From a bacterium (GTDB taxonomy: Bacteria; Patescibacteriota; CPR2; UBA1875; JAJYID01): a stretch of DNA of 37,851 nt. The notes beneath the pieces are model-generated. The model searched no databases. It was not told the DNA's origin and saw nothing but the letters and a program-made list of their open reading frames with translations. Made by a program: the position numbers and the translations under genes. Numbering within the stretch: position 1 is the stretch's first letter; every line of letters begins with the position of its first letter. Positions 14,380 through 22,914 of the stretch are shown here, one piece after another. The stretch lies in the NCBI GenBank assembly GCA_030647205.1, contig JAUSJO010000002.1, positions 75,261 through 113,111 of the forward strand, in the 5' to 3' direction.

Positions 14380-17118
14380 ATGAAAAAGCAGAAATTTGTT
14401 GTTTTTGACGGCAACGCTATTGTCCATCGGGCATATCACGCTATGCCGCCGATGACGACCAAAAAAGGCGAGCTGATAAATGCCGTTTACGGCTATTCTT
14501 CGATGATGCTCAAGGTTTTGACCGAGCTGAAACCGGACTACGTGGCGGTGGCTTTTGACATGGCAGCGCCGACATTTAGGCACGTTGAGTTTAAAGATTA
14601 CAAAGCGACCCGGGTGAAGGGGCCGGACGATTTGTATGAGCAGTTCGAGCGGGTTCGCGAGGTGACGGAGGCGCTAAACATCCCTATTTTTGAGAAAAAA
14701 GGATTTGAAGCGGATGATGTTATCGGAACATTATCTTGCGAGGCGCCGAAAGACGTTGAAACGATTATCGTGACAGGTGATCTTGATGAGCTGCAGCTAG
14801 TTAACGACAAGACGAAAGTGTATACGATGAAACGGGGATTTTCAGATACGATTCTTTATGACGTGGCAGCGGTTGAGGAGAAGTACGGTTTCGGGCCTGA
14901 CAAATTCGTAGATTATAAAGCTTTGAAAGGCGATCCGTCAGATAACATCCCCGGGGTGGCCGGCGTTGGAGATGTTTCAGCTAAGAATTTAATTATAAAA
15001 TATGATTCTGTTGAAAATATCTATAAACATCTGGACGAGATAACCGGCTCTTTGAAAACAAAACTGGAAGAGGGGAAAGAAAGCGCGATTTTATCCAAAA
15101 GATTATCAAAAATAGTTTGCGATGTGCCGCTAAAGCTAGATTTGAGAGAGTGCTGCACTCATGACTTTGACCGGCAGAAAGTTTTCACTCTTTTTCAGGA
15201 GCTCGGATTTAAGTCCTTATTGAATAGACTACCGAAGGAACAGCTCCAGCAAGGTCTTTTTACAGAGGAAGAACCGAAAAAGGACAAAATTCATATAGAA
15301 AAAGCGGATTACAAGATTATTACCGAAGAGAAAGATTTGGAGAAGCTGGTTAAAGATTTCTCAAAAGAAAAACTTGTCTCGGTTGACACTGAAACGACCT
15401 CGCAAATCGCCATGGAAGCGGAACTGGTTGGCATTTCTATGAGCAAAAAAGAGGGTGAGGCATTTTATATACCGGTTGGTCACAGTGAAGGCAAACAACT
15501 TGATAAGAAATTAGTGCTGGAAAAACTACGCCCGATGCTTGAAAGCGAGTCGGTCAAAAAGGTCGGGCATAACCTCAAATATGATTACATTGTTTTCAAA
15601 AATGCCGGAGTAACTTTAAACGGGATTTACTTTGACACAATGATAGTTGCCTATCTTTTGAACCAAAATATCCGTTCGCCGAAACTCGACGACGTGGCTT
15701 TTGCCGAAATTGGCATCGAAATGATTCACATCCAGGAGATTATCGGAAAAGGCAAAGACGAGATCAACTTTAAAGACACAAAAATCGAGGATGCATACAA
15801 ATATGCCTGCGAAGATGCCGATGTGGCGCTTCGCCTGTACAACCATTTACGGGAAGAGCTGGGCGAGAAGAATCAAAAAGGTTTGTATGAGCAGATCGAG
15901 GCGCCCTTAATCCCAATCCTCGCCGAGATAGAGATGGCGGGGGTTTTGGTTGACGGAAAAGTTTTGGAAGATAGTTCTAAAAAAACAGGAACGAGAATTG
16001 ATAAGTTAGAAAAGGAAATTTATAAACTTGGCGGGGGCGAGTTTAACATCAACTCTCCTTCTCAGCTCCAAGTAATTCTTTTTGAGAAGTTGAATTTACA
16101 AGATAAAATCGAGGACAAGCGAGAACTAAAAAAGCTAAAAAGTGGCGGGTACTCAACGGGCGCCGGAGAACTTGATAAACTTGCCGGGACTCATAAAATC
16201 ATCGAGAAGATTTCCGAGTACCGCGAGCTTTCAAAGCTGAAATCCACTTATCTTGATTCGCTGCCAAAACTTATTAATCCAAAAACCGGCCGGATTCACA
16301 CTTCGTTTAATCAGGCGATAACGGCAACGGGACGGCTCTCATCCAGCGACCCAAATCTCCAAAACATCCCGGTCCGGACCGATGAGGGCAAAGAAATCAG
16401 GAAGGCTTTCATGGTGCCGGAGGGCAAAAAAATGTTGGCTGTCGACTACTCTCAAATAGAGTTGCGTGTGGTTGCGCATGTTTCCGGCGACAAAGTGATG
16501 ACGGAAACGTTCAAACGCGACGAAGACATCCATACGGCAACGGCGGCGAAAGTTTATGGCGTGAAAGAGAGCGAGGTAACTTCCGCGATGCGCCGGAATG
16601 CAAAAGCGGTGAACTTCGGGATTATTTACGGTGTTAGCCCGCATGGCTTGAAGCAAACAACGGGGATGAGCTATGAGGAGGCGCGCGACTTTATAAACAA
16701 ATATTTCAAAGTTCACACGGGGATTCAAAAATACACTGAGGAAATCGTCGAAGTAGCGAAAAAGGTCGGTTATGTCGATACGCTTTTTGGTAGACGCAGA
16801 TACCTGCCCGAGATTAGCTCTAGTAACTTTGCCGTTCGCGGACAAGCCGAGAGAATGGCTCTAAATATGCCAATCCAAGGAACGGCTGCGGACTTGATAA
16901 AACTTGCCATGATAGAGATAGCCAAAGATTTGCCGAAGATTTCCCCTGAAACGAAAATGATACTTCAGGTTCATGACGAACTCGTCTTTGAGGTGCCGGA
17001 AGCCGATGTCAAAAAAGTTTCTGGTTTTGTAACGGAAAAAATGGACAATGTCATCAAACTCTCGGTACCGATTACAGCAGTGGCTTCGACCGGCAACAAC
17101 TGGGCCGAGTGCAAGTAA
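14380..17118 (+). CDS. polA: DNA polymerase I with 5'-nuclease and proofreading domains
   Basis: Repair and Okazaki-fragment polymerase, 912 residues, full length. Residues ~1-290 are the 5'-nuclease (VFDGNAIVHRAYHAMP, EADDVIGTL, TGDLDELQLV, KALKGDPSDNIPGVAGVG). The 3'-5' exonuclease keeps its acidic residues (SVDTETTS, GHNLKYDY, YACEDADVAL), so proofreading is probably active. Polymerase motifs A (VDYSQIELRV), B (RRNAKAVNFGIIYG) and C (QVHDELVFE) are intact. A recently diverged duplicate of its first 50 codons lies at 11429. No strong ribosome-binding site precedes ATG 14380. It converges on the pfkB-like gene, 2 bases away. Confidence 0.98.
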   Translation: MKKQKFVVFDGNAIVHRAYHAMPPMTTKKGELINAVYGYSSMMLKVLTELKPDYVAVAFDMAAPTFRHVEFKDYKATRVKGPDDLYEQFERVREVTEALNIPIFEKKGFEADDVIGTLSCEAPKDVETIIVTGDLDELQLVNDKTKVYTMKRGFSDTILYDVAAVEEKYGFGPDKFVDYKALKGDPSDNIPGVAGVGDVSAKNLIIKYDSVENIYKHLDEITGSLKTKLEEGKESAILSKRLSKIVCDVPLKLDLRECCTHDFDRQKVFTLFQELGFKSLLNRLPKEQLQQGLFTEEEPKKDKIHIEKADYKIITEEKDLEKLVKDFSKEKLVSVDTETTSQIAMEAELVGISMSKKEGEAFYIPVGHSEGKQLDKKLVLEKLRPMLESESVKKVGHNLKYDYIVFKNAGVTLNGIYFDTMIVAYLLNQNIRSPKLDDVAFAEIGIEMIHIQEIIGKGKDEINFKDTKIEDAYKYACEDADVALRLYNHLREELGEKNQKGLYEQIEAPLIPILAEIEMAGVLVDGKVLEDSSKKTGTRIDKLEKEIYKLGGGEFNINSPSQLQVILFEKLNLQDKIEDKRELKKLKSGGYSTGAGELDKLAGTHKIIEKISEYRELSKLKSTYLDSLPKLINPKTGRIHTSFNQAITATGRLSSSDPNLQNIPVRTDEGKEIRKAFMVPEGKKMLAVDYSQIELRVVAHVSGDKVMTETFKRDEDIHTATAAKVYGVKESEVTSAMRRNAKAVNFGIIYGVSPHGLKQTTGMSYEEARDFINKYFKVHTGIQKYTEEIVEVAKKVGYVDTLFGRRRYLPEISSSNFAVRGQAERMALNMPIQGTAADLIKLAMIEIAKDLPKISPETKMILQVHDELVFEVPEADVKKVSGFVTEKMDNVIKLSVPITAVASTGNNWAECK

Positions 17119-17120
17119 GT

Positions 17121-17951
17121 TTATTTTATCGAATGCGTTGACTTGAGGGCTTCCCCGGCTATTTTGTGAGCAAACTTGATAGCCTCTACGAGATCGCCGG
17201 TTTTTTGAAACTCATGAATCAAGGCGGCGCTAAAAGTATCTCCCGATCCGACCGAGTCTACTATTTCTTCCTCCGGGATCGGGGTTGTTTGTACGGGGGT
17301 GTACCCATCTTTAGTGATAAGAACTGCGCCATTTTTACCTTTTGTTACAACGATATTTATATTTAAATCTCTCGCCCATCTCTCTGAGAGCTTTTCAATA
17401 TCCGGATAATCTTCTTCCGAAAGTGTGACCAGGTCGAAATGTTTTAAAACTGTACCTGCTTCTTGAAAGTCTCTAAAGATTACGTTATGGTTTTCATCAA
17501 AATCCCTAAAGTACCCTTGAGGCAGGAGGACTTTCAGGCATTTTTTGTTTGCATATCTTATGACCTCCTCAATATGAACTGAGTCGTAGTTTGGTAGTAT
17601 TGGAGCAAAAACGATAACATCCGCGTCTTTAATTCTCTCTTTAAGTTTGCCATCCATCACAACGGGCTCTGAGAGTTCGCGGTACAGAGCTTTCTGGCTC
17701 CTTTGCTCTTTACGTGTGACATTTTGGTACACAAGAGTCTTCTTGCTTACCGCTTTCGGCGGGTGGATGTCGACATCTTTTAAATATTCCACAAAATCAT
17801 GGCCGTAGTTTGAAACGATTGCCACAGAGTTATCCGGAAATTTCCCAAAAACTTTATTCATAAACATAGCTGGAGAGCCCCAGTAGACGTACTCTGAGTT
17901 TTCCGATTTATTTTGGTCTATACAGACATGTCCGAAAATTAGAATATTCAT
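17121..17951 (-). CDS. PfkB-family carbohydrate or nucleoside kinase
   Basis: The 276-residue protein has the ribokinase fold. The C-terminal signature DSVGSGDTFSAALIHEF includes the catalytic Asp and anion hole; VVTKGKNGAVL is the nucleotide-side strand. The usual N-terminal GG substrate motif is reduced to WGSPAMF, so the substrate cannot be named. The minus-strand start at 17951 has no ribosome-binding site, but an extended -10 ends 9 bases before it, suggesting a nearly leaderless mRNA. It converges with polA. Confidence 0.85.
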   Translation of the reverse strand: MNILIFGHVCIDQNKSENSEYVYWGSPAMFMNKVFGKFPDNSVAIVSNYGHDFVEYLKDVDIHPPKAVSKKTLVYQNVTRKEQRSQKALYRELSEPVVMDGKLKERIKDADVIVFAPILPNYDSVHIEEVIRYANKKCLKVLLPQGYFRDFDENHNVIFRDFQEAGTVLKHFDLVTLSEEDYPDIEKLSERWARDLNINIVVTKGKNGAVLITKDGYTPVQTTPIPEEEIVDSVGSGDTFSAALIHEFQKTGDLVEAIKFAHKIAGEALKSTHSIK

Positions 17952-17960
17952 AGATTTACG

Positions 17961-17969
17961 ATTATATCA
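17961..17969 (-). promoter_or_regulatory. Near-leaderless promoter of the pfkB-like gene
   Basis: TGATATAAT on the minus strand, 9 bases before the ATG at 17951; transcription would begin about two bases before the start codon. Confidence 0.65.
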
Positions 17970-18042
17970 GGAAGTATAGCTTTGTTAAAGTAATTATTTT
18001 TTGGAGAATCACTTCTTTCCTTTTTATTGTACGGAGGATGGA

Positions 18043-18071
18043 TTGCTATTTAGTATGAAATCCGTTATAAT
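18043..18071 (+). promoter_or_regulatory. Promoter of the pspC-liaF-like pair
   Basis: TTGCTA (18043-18048), 17-base spacer, TATAAT (18066-18071). It places the start near 18078, downstream of the earlier in-frame codons, which supports ATG 18097 as the true start of the next gene. Confidence 0.7.
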
Positions 18072-18096
18072 CTGGTTTGCTATTTATGAGAGATTT

Positions 18097-18528
18097 ATGG
18101 GTAAAAAGATATTATATCGGACAGGGAAAAACAGAGTCGTTGCCGGCGTTTGCGGTGGAACGGCCGAATATTTTGACATAGATCCGGGAATAATTCGGGT
18201 TCTATGGCTTTTATCTGTACTGGCGGCTGGAGCAGGCATTTGGGCATACCTCGTAGCTTGGTTAATAGTTCCTGAAAGTCCCGAAGGAGGTAGGAAACAT
18301 TTCAGAATGAATAGTAAAATAGAAGTAAAAAAAGAGAAAAAGAATATGCCGGAAGGATTATCGTTGCACGGAAAGAGCTCTGTTTTTGGGCTTTCTCTAA
18401 TGATAATCGGCGTAATATTTCTGGCAAATAACTTTCTTCCTCAGCTTCGGCTTGATAAATATTGGCCGATTATACCTATAGCTCTCGGGCTAGTTTTAAT
18501 TTTCTCAAGTTATAATCATAAAAAATGA
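18097..18528 (+). CDS. PspC-domain membrane protein fused to LiaI-like segment
   Basis: The 143-residue protein has a PspC domain: GKKILYRTGKNRVVAGVCGG, then FDIDPGIIRVLWLLSVLAAG and AYLVAWLIVPE. A lysine-rich linker leads to two more membrane segments (~95-140) of the LiaI/DUF5668 type (FGLSLMIIGVIFLANNFLP, YWPIIPIALGLVLIF). PspC proteins act in membrane-stress responses. A start at 18097 is chosen because the promoter at 18043-18071 would leave earlier codons untranscribed. It overlaps the next gene as ATGA and forms a two-gene envelope-stress unit with it. Confidence 0.85.
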   Translation: MGKKILYRTGKNRVVAGVCGGTAEYFDIDPGIIRVLWLLSVLAAGAGIWAYLVAWLIVPESPEGGRKHFRMNSKIEVKKEKKNMPEGLSLHGKSSVFGLSLMIIGVIFLANNFLPQLRLDKYWPIIPIALGLVLIFSSYNHKK

Positions 18529-19463
18529 AAATACATCCTTTTAAAGCAGCGGTAGGGTTTTTGGTACTTTTTTTAAGTGTTATTTTGCTTTTGACTACCA
18601 GCGGTTTTGCAGCTTGGGGTCTCTGGCTTTTTGTTTGGCAGTTTTGGCCGATGCTTTTTGTTATATTCGGTATGGCATTTTTAATGAGACGTTGGGACAT
18701 GAATCTTTTTGTAGGTATGGCTTTCTTCCTTTTAGTTTTTGCGGGTATGGGGACAGGTTTGTGGCTGACATGGAAAGAGCAATACTTTAGCACTAACAAC
18801 TTTGCAGAAATGAATGTAAGGGGCATGACCCAAACTAAGTTGTCAAATGAAATGCCGAAGAAAACAGAAAAGGCAGATGTAAAAATAGCTTTTGGTTCTT
18901 CAAAAATAAAAGTGGATGCGCTTTCAGATATAAATAGCGGACTTCTTTATGAAGGGACACATGACTCAAACTTTTTTACACTTAATCAAAAAATGGAAGT
19001 TGTTGGCGAAAAAACAAAGCTCAGCTTTAAAAGCTCCCCTTTTATAAAGAAACCATTTAGCCCCAAAAGTGTTAACGAACTTAACTTAAACTTGTCGCAG
19101 AAACCAATTTATTCATTTAACATAGAGACTGGTGCATCAGATATTGATCTGAACCTTGATAAGCTGAAAGTGTCGAATCTTGATATTGACGCTGGCGCCT
19201 CAGAGTTGATGATAAAGCTTGGGGATAGTGATAGCACGGATGTTCATATAAAGTCGGGAGCGAGCTTGTTAAGGTTTTATCTACCGAAAGATGTGGCAGT
19301 TAGGGTTAATTCAAAATCTGCATTCTCGTCAAAAAATTTCGAAGATTTTGGACTTACTAAAAAAAATAAATCATGGGAGAGTCCTGGCTGGAATAGCTCA
19401 AAGAAAAAGATAACAGTTGATATTGACTCCGGAGTATCAAAAATAGAGTTTACAAACTACTAA
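18525..19463 (+). CDS. LiaF-like membrane protein with toastrack-type beta domain
   Basis: The 312-residue protein has three or four hydrophobic segments in its first ~90 residues, then an extracellular-type domain made of repeated short strands (FNIETGASDIDLNL, LDIDAGASELMIKL, HIKSGASLLRFYLP, VDIDSGVSKIEF). This repetitive G-A/V-S pattern is typical of the DUF4097/LiaF beta-roll ('toastrack') proteins that sense cell-envelope damage together with PspC. It starts at ATG 18525, overlapping the pspC stop. No partner kinase is in the window. Confidence 0.8.
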   Translation: MKIHPFKAAVGFLVLFLSVILLLTTSGFAAWGLWLFVWQFWPMLFVIFGMAFLMRRWDMNLFVGMAFFLLVFAGMGTGLWLTWKEQYFSTNNFAEMNVRGMTQTKLSNEMPKKTEKADVKIAFGSSKIKVDALSDINSGLLYEGTHDSNFFTLNQKMEVVGEKTKLSFKSSPFIKKPFSPKSVNELNLNLSQKPIYSFNIETGASDIDLNLDKLKVSNLDIDAGASELMIKLGDSDSTDVHIKSGASLLRFYLPKDVAVRVNSKSAFSSKNFEDFGLTKKNKSWESPGWNSSKKKITVDIDSGVSKIEFTNY

Positions 19464-19492
19464 TCTCTTTATTTAACTAACCGGTCAATTTC

Positions 19493-19501
19493 TGCTATAA
19501 T
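19493..19501 (+). promoter_or_regulatory. Extended -10 promoter of the PHP gene
   Basis: TGCTATAAT. An in-frame ATG at 19500 lies inside this box and so cannot be the start; ATG 19527 lies ~20 bases downstream of the expected transcription start. Confidence 0.7.
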
Positions 19502-19526
19502 GCCACTAGTTAATTTAACTTATTTT

Positions 19527-20339
19527 ATGACTGCCAAAAAACTTAGAGCCCAACGGAATAAATTCCCGAATATTTCCAAAGCCGATCTCCATATGCACAC
19601 CAATATAAGCGATGGAAAGTCTTCGGTAGCGGATGTGCTTGACTATGTTGTTAAAAAAACCGACCTATCGGTTATAGCTATCACTGATCATGACGAGATA
19701 GAAGGTGGTTATGAGGCTAGAGAAATTGTAAAAGAGAAAGGCTATAAAATAGATGTAGTTATAGGTGAGGAAGTGACCGCTAAAGAAGGTCATATTGTAG
19801 CTCTTTTTATTAAAGAAAAAGTCGAACCTGGTATGAGCGCGAGGGAAACGATTAAGAAAATTCATGAACAGGGCGGTATAGCTGTGGCTGCCCACCCCTT
19901 CTACCACACAAGATTTAAAAGCCCCGAGTATGTCACTTTAGATGGGGTTGGTGCAGTGAGTTTGATGAAAGAGAAGTTTGATGCGATTGAAACTGTAAGC
20001 GCTTCACCAACATTGAATGAAGAAAATCTAAAGGCAAAATATATAAACCGTGCCCTGCTTTTTAAGTCAGAACTTGGGACATCAGACGCCCACATAAAGG
20101 AAGCAGTAGGTATGGGGTATACTCTTTTTGAAGGGAAAACGGCAAAAGATCTTGAGAAGGCTGTCAGAACAGGTCAGACTCAAGCTTACTTAAGAAAATG
20201 GAAGTGGAATGTTTGGGGGCTTTTCAAATATGGATATTTCTTTTTGCCTAAAACGTTTAGGAATATTGTCTGGGGCCTCCGGCATGGTTTTCTCCCCAGA
20301 GAACCTGATATTATTAGATTACCAAAGGATTTTAAATAA
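19527..20339 (+). CDS. PHP-domain metal-dependent phosphoesterase
   Basis: The 270-residue protein keeps the PHP metal ligands: DLHMHTNISDG (H-x-H), ITDHDEIEGG, GEEVTAKEGHIVALF, AAHPF and GTSDAH. It resembles stand-alone PHP phosphoesterases (3',5'-nucleotide or histidinol-phosphatase type) rather than the PHP domain of a polymerase; the substrate is not predictable. Residues ~225-270 add an aromatic-rich tail (WGLFKYGYFFLP) that may contact membrane. It is followed without gap by the DJ-1-like gene at 20340. Confidence 0.85.
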   Translation: MTAKKLRAQRNKFPNISKADLHMHTNISDGKSSVADVLDYVVKKTDLSVIAITDHDEIEGGYEAREIVKEKGYKIDVVIGEEVTAKEGHIVALFIKEKVEPGMSARETIKKIHEQGGIAVAAHPFYHTRFKSPEYVTLDGVGAVSLMKEKFDAIETVSASPTLNEENLKAKYINRALLFKSELGTSDAHIKEAVGMGYTLFEGKTAKDLEKAVRTGQTQAYLRKWKWNVWGLFKYGYFFLPKTFRNIVWGLRHGFLPREPDIIRLPKDFK

Positions 20340-20885
20340 ATGAAAGCATTGTTTATACTTCCACATTACGACTTTGATGATGATGAATATTTCCAGACTA
20401 AAGAGGCCCTAGAGGCAGCCGGCATTAGAACTGAGGTTTGTTCTACACATCTGTCGGAAGCACAAGGGAGATTCAAAAAAATCGTAAAGCCTGATTTTTT
20501 GGTTGATGACGTGGAATCAGAAGATTTTGATGCATTTGTCTTTGTTGGAGGAAACGGAGCTACGGAGCTCTACCATAATATAGATATCCAAAATCTTGTG
20601 AATGATATTCTTCTAGACCACAAGGTTATTGCTCTGATCGGCGAAGCTGTACCGATCTTATATTATGCGAATGTGATAAAAGGACGTAATGTAACAACTC
20701 TTGAAAACTTAAGGCAAGAAGTTGAAGCTGGCGGCGCTTACTATACTGGTATGGGTATGGAACAGGATGGAGATCTGATCACCGGATTTGACAACCGTTC
20801 GTCCAAAGATATATCCGATGCCGTTATCCGCGCTTTGGATTGGGAGAAAGAACATGAAAAATCCAGCGAGATTGTTCGAGGATAA
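20340..20885 (+). CDS. DJ-1/PfpI-like protein without the nucleophile cysteine
   Basis: The 181-residue protein has the class I glutamine-amidotransferase-like fold of the DJ-1/PfpI family: KALFILPHYDFDDDEY at the start, DAFVFVGGNGATELYHN, VNDILLDHKVIALIGEAVPIL, and a final GDLITGFDNRSSKDISDAVI. At the nucleophile elbow, where family members have A-x-C-x-G/A, this protein reads LIGEAVP, so the catalytic Cys is absent. Its single Cys is elsewhere (EVCSTH). It may be a binding or inactive member. It starts at the base after the PHP stop, so it is probably co-translated, and is followed by mutM. Confidence 0.75.
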   Translation: MKALFILPHYDFDDDEYFQTKEALEAAGIRTEVCSTHLSEAQGRFKKIVKPDFLVDDVESEDFDAFVFVGGNGATELYHNIDIQNLVNDILLDHKVIALIGEAVPILYYANVIKGRNVTTLENLRQEVEAGGAYYTGMGMEQDGDLITGFDNRSSKDISDAVIRALDWEKEHEKSSEIVRG

Positions 20886-20912
20886 TTTGAGAGATATAAG
20901 CGGAGAGATGTG

Positions 20913-21797
20913 ATGCCGGAACTACCGGAAGTGGAGACAATTAAAAACGACCTTCAAGATAAGATTATCGGGAAAAAGATAATCTCTATTTTTCCTTTGT
21001 GGAAGGAAATAGTAAAAGATATTCCATTTGATGCTTTTGCTGGGCAAGTAGAAGGGCAGAAAATTGCAGCCGTTGAAAGACGGGCAAAAAATTTGATCAT
21101 AAAACTTTCAGGTGGCTTGAGCCTGCTTATTCATCTCAAAATGACCGGGCATTTCCTGCTTTCTGAGGATTCGGCTGAAGTGTCACAAGATGGTCGATGG
21201 ATTAAAGCGGAGAACAAAAATCTCACCGATGACAAACAAAACCAATATGTCAGGATTATTTTCCGTCTTGATAATGGACAAATGCTGGCGATGAGCGATC
21301 TGAGAAAATTTGCATACATAAAGCTGGTTGACGATAAAGAACTGAAAACGTTTTTGGATAAATATGGTCCTGAACCTTTCGATAAGGACTTTACCGCTGA
21401 AAAGTTGGGAGAAATTCTATCCAAGAAGAAAACCGCTATCAAAAAAGTCCTGATGGACCAGTCGCAAATAGCCGGTATCGGTAATATTTATGCCGACGAG
21501 ATACTCTGGGCATCGCGAGTTCATCCGCTATCTCTTGCCAATAAATTGCCCAAAAAAGATGTAGAGGCTATTTATAAACACACTAAGAAAATTTTGTCAG
21601 AATCTTTGAAAAGACGTGGGACTTCGACCTCTGACTTTCGTGATACTTCAGGGCAGCCGGGAACATTTGGAGATTTTAGAAATGTTTATAGACGGACGGA
21701 CCTTCCCTGCCCGGTTTGCGGAGGGCCGATCAGAAGAATAAGTCTTGGCGGACGCGGTACGCACTTTTGTCCTACCTGTCAGAAGGAAACCAAATGA
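20913..21797 (+). CDS. mutM: Formamidopyrimidine-DNA glycosylase
   Basis: Removes oxidised purines such as 8-oxoguanine. After Met removal the N-terminus is PELPEVE, supplying the catalytic Pro and Glu; the Lys in RRAKNLIIKL, the MTGHF loop, the H2TH region (SQIAGIGNIYADEILW) and the C-terminal zinc finger (CPVCGGPI...CPTCQ) are all present. The start is ATG 20913 because the catalytic proline must follow the initiator; the GTG at 20910 would displace it. Length 294 is normal. Its stop overlaps holA as ATGA. Confidence 0.97.
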   Translation: MPELPEVETIKNDLQDKIIGKKIISIFPLWKEIVKDIPFDAFAGQVEGQKIAAVERRAKNLIIKLSGGLSLLIHLKMTGHFLLSEDSAEVSQDGRWIKAENKNLTDDKQNQYVRIIFRLDNGQMLAMSDLRKFAYIKLVDDKELKTFLDKYGPEPFDKDFTAEKLGEILSKKKTAIKKVLMDQSQIAGIGNIYADEILWASRVHPLSLANKLPKKDVEAIYKHTKKILSESLKRRGTSTSDFRDTSGQPGTFGDFRNVYRRTDLPCPVCGGPIRRISLGGRGTHFCPTCQKETK

Positions 21798-22714
21798 TTT
21801 ACTTTGTCTACGGCAATGATACGTATCGTCTCAAAAAAACAGTTGATGCGATGAGGGAAAAATATGAGGATTCATCGGGCATGAACTCCTGCGTTTTTGA
21901 TGGCAACTATGATATTGAAAAAATTCGCTCTGATGTCATGTCGCTCCCCTTTCTGGCTGATAAACGGCTTGTAATTATCAAAAATATCCTTGGCGCAAAA
22001 GGTATTGACGGCAAAAAAATGATAGAGATCTTAGATAAGAAGCCGGACTCAACGGTAATGCTCTTTATTGAGGAAGGTGAACCGGACAAGAGGACGTCAC
22101 TTTTCAAAAGATTGATGAAGGAAAAGTCCAAAGAGCTAAATCTTTTGCAAGGCGGAGAACTTCTCAAATGGATTAAGGCGGAAGCAGAGAAAAATGGCGG
22201 AACTATTGAGACCAAAGAGGCAAATATGCTTGCCGGATACTATGGCGGAGACCTCTGGCAGCTGAAAAACGAAATCCAAAAGCTTATAAGTTACGACAAG
22301 AAAATTACCGAGGAGAGTATCGATAAACTCTCGGTTGCTAATGTGAACGTGAAAATCTTTGACCTGACGGATGCCATAACGGCGAAAAATCGGGAAAAAG
22401 CGTTCAAAATTTTGAGTGATCTTTTGGACTCTGGAGAAAATGAGATGTATATACTCTCGATGATTCAATGGCAGGTGCGAAATCTAGCCCTGGTATACGA
22501 TTTGAAAGATTCAAATGAAAGAGATATTGCGTCAAAAGCAAAGATGAACCCGTACATTGTGAAAAAGACTTTGTCTGCAACCAGGAAAATTGAAAGTCTA
22601 GACACCATCAAGGCTTATTATGGTCTAATTATTGGGGCTGAAAACGATATCAAAACCGGTGTCAAAGATCCTGATATATCGCTCGAACTTCTAGTCAATA
22701 AATTGACAGATTAA
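21794..22714 (+). CDS. holA: DNA polymerase III delta subunit
   Basis: The clamp-loader delta subunit, 306 residues. It starts MIYFVYGNDTYRLKK (Y-G-x-D/E pattern of the AAA-like first domain), has LPFLADKRLVIIKN and VMLFIEEGEPDKRTSLFK, and the C-terminal helical part with YYGGDLWQLKNEIQKL and MIQWQVRNLALVYDLK, typical of HolA. The start is ATG 21794, overlapping the mutM stop; an upstream reading from 21716 runs inside mutM. It ends just before the SPFH promoter. Confidence 0.9.
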   Translation: MIYFVYGNDTYRLKKTVDAMREKYEDSSGMNSCVFDGNYDIEKIRSDVMSLPFLADKRLVIIKNILGAKGIDGKKMIEILDKKPDSTVMLFIEEGEPDKRTSLFKRLMKEKSKELNLLQGGELLKWIKAEAEKNGGTIETKEANMLAGYYGGDLWQLKNEIQKLISYDKKITEESIDKLSVANVNVKIFDLTDAITAKNREKAFKILSDLLDSGENEMYILSMIQWQVRNLALVYDLKDSNERDIASKAKMNPYIVKKTLSATRKIESLDTIKAYYGLIIGAENDIKTGVKDPDISLELLVNKLTD

Positions 22715-22735
22715 AAAAATAATGCAATAAAATCC

Positions 22736-22764
22736 TTGACCGTTTTAAAAACTAATGGTACAAT
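22736..22764 (+). promoter_or_regulatory. Promoter of the large SPFH gene
   Basis: TTGACC (22736-22741), 17-base spacer, TACAAT (22759-22764). Confidence 0.8.
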
Positions 22765-22914
22765 TTATTACTGTTGTCCTTTAAGGTGCATTTTATAACA
22801 ATCTCGCACCTATTAAAGGAAGAACTTTTAACAAAAAAAGATTTGCGAAAGGAGGACCGTTCGTAGTTTGAGTATTATTTTTGTTTCTGTAAAAAAGCAA
22901 CGAAGGAGCATCAA
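22765..22914 (+). other. Long leader of the large SPFH gene
   Basis: About 145 bases between the expected start site and the ATG. It can form CTTTAA-GGTGC ... GCACC-TATTAAAG (22780-22818). A strong AAAGGAGG (22848-22855) lies ~60 bases before the gene's own start and has no ATG or GTG at normal spacing; a 19-codon frame from TTG 22868 overlapping the SPFH start is the only candidate served by it. The gene's own site is GAAGGAGC before 22915. A post-transcriptional control role is speculative. Confidence 0.4.
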
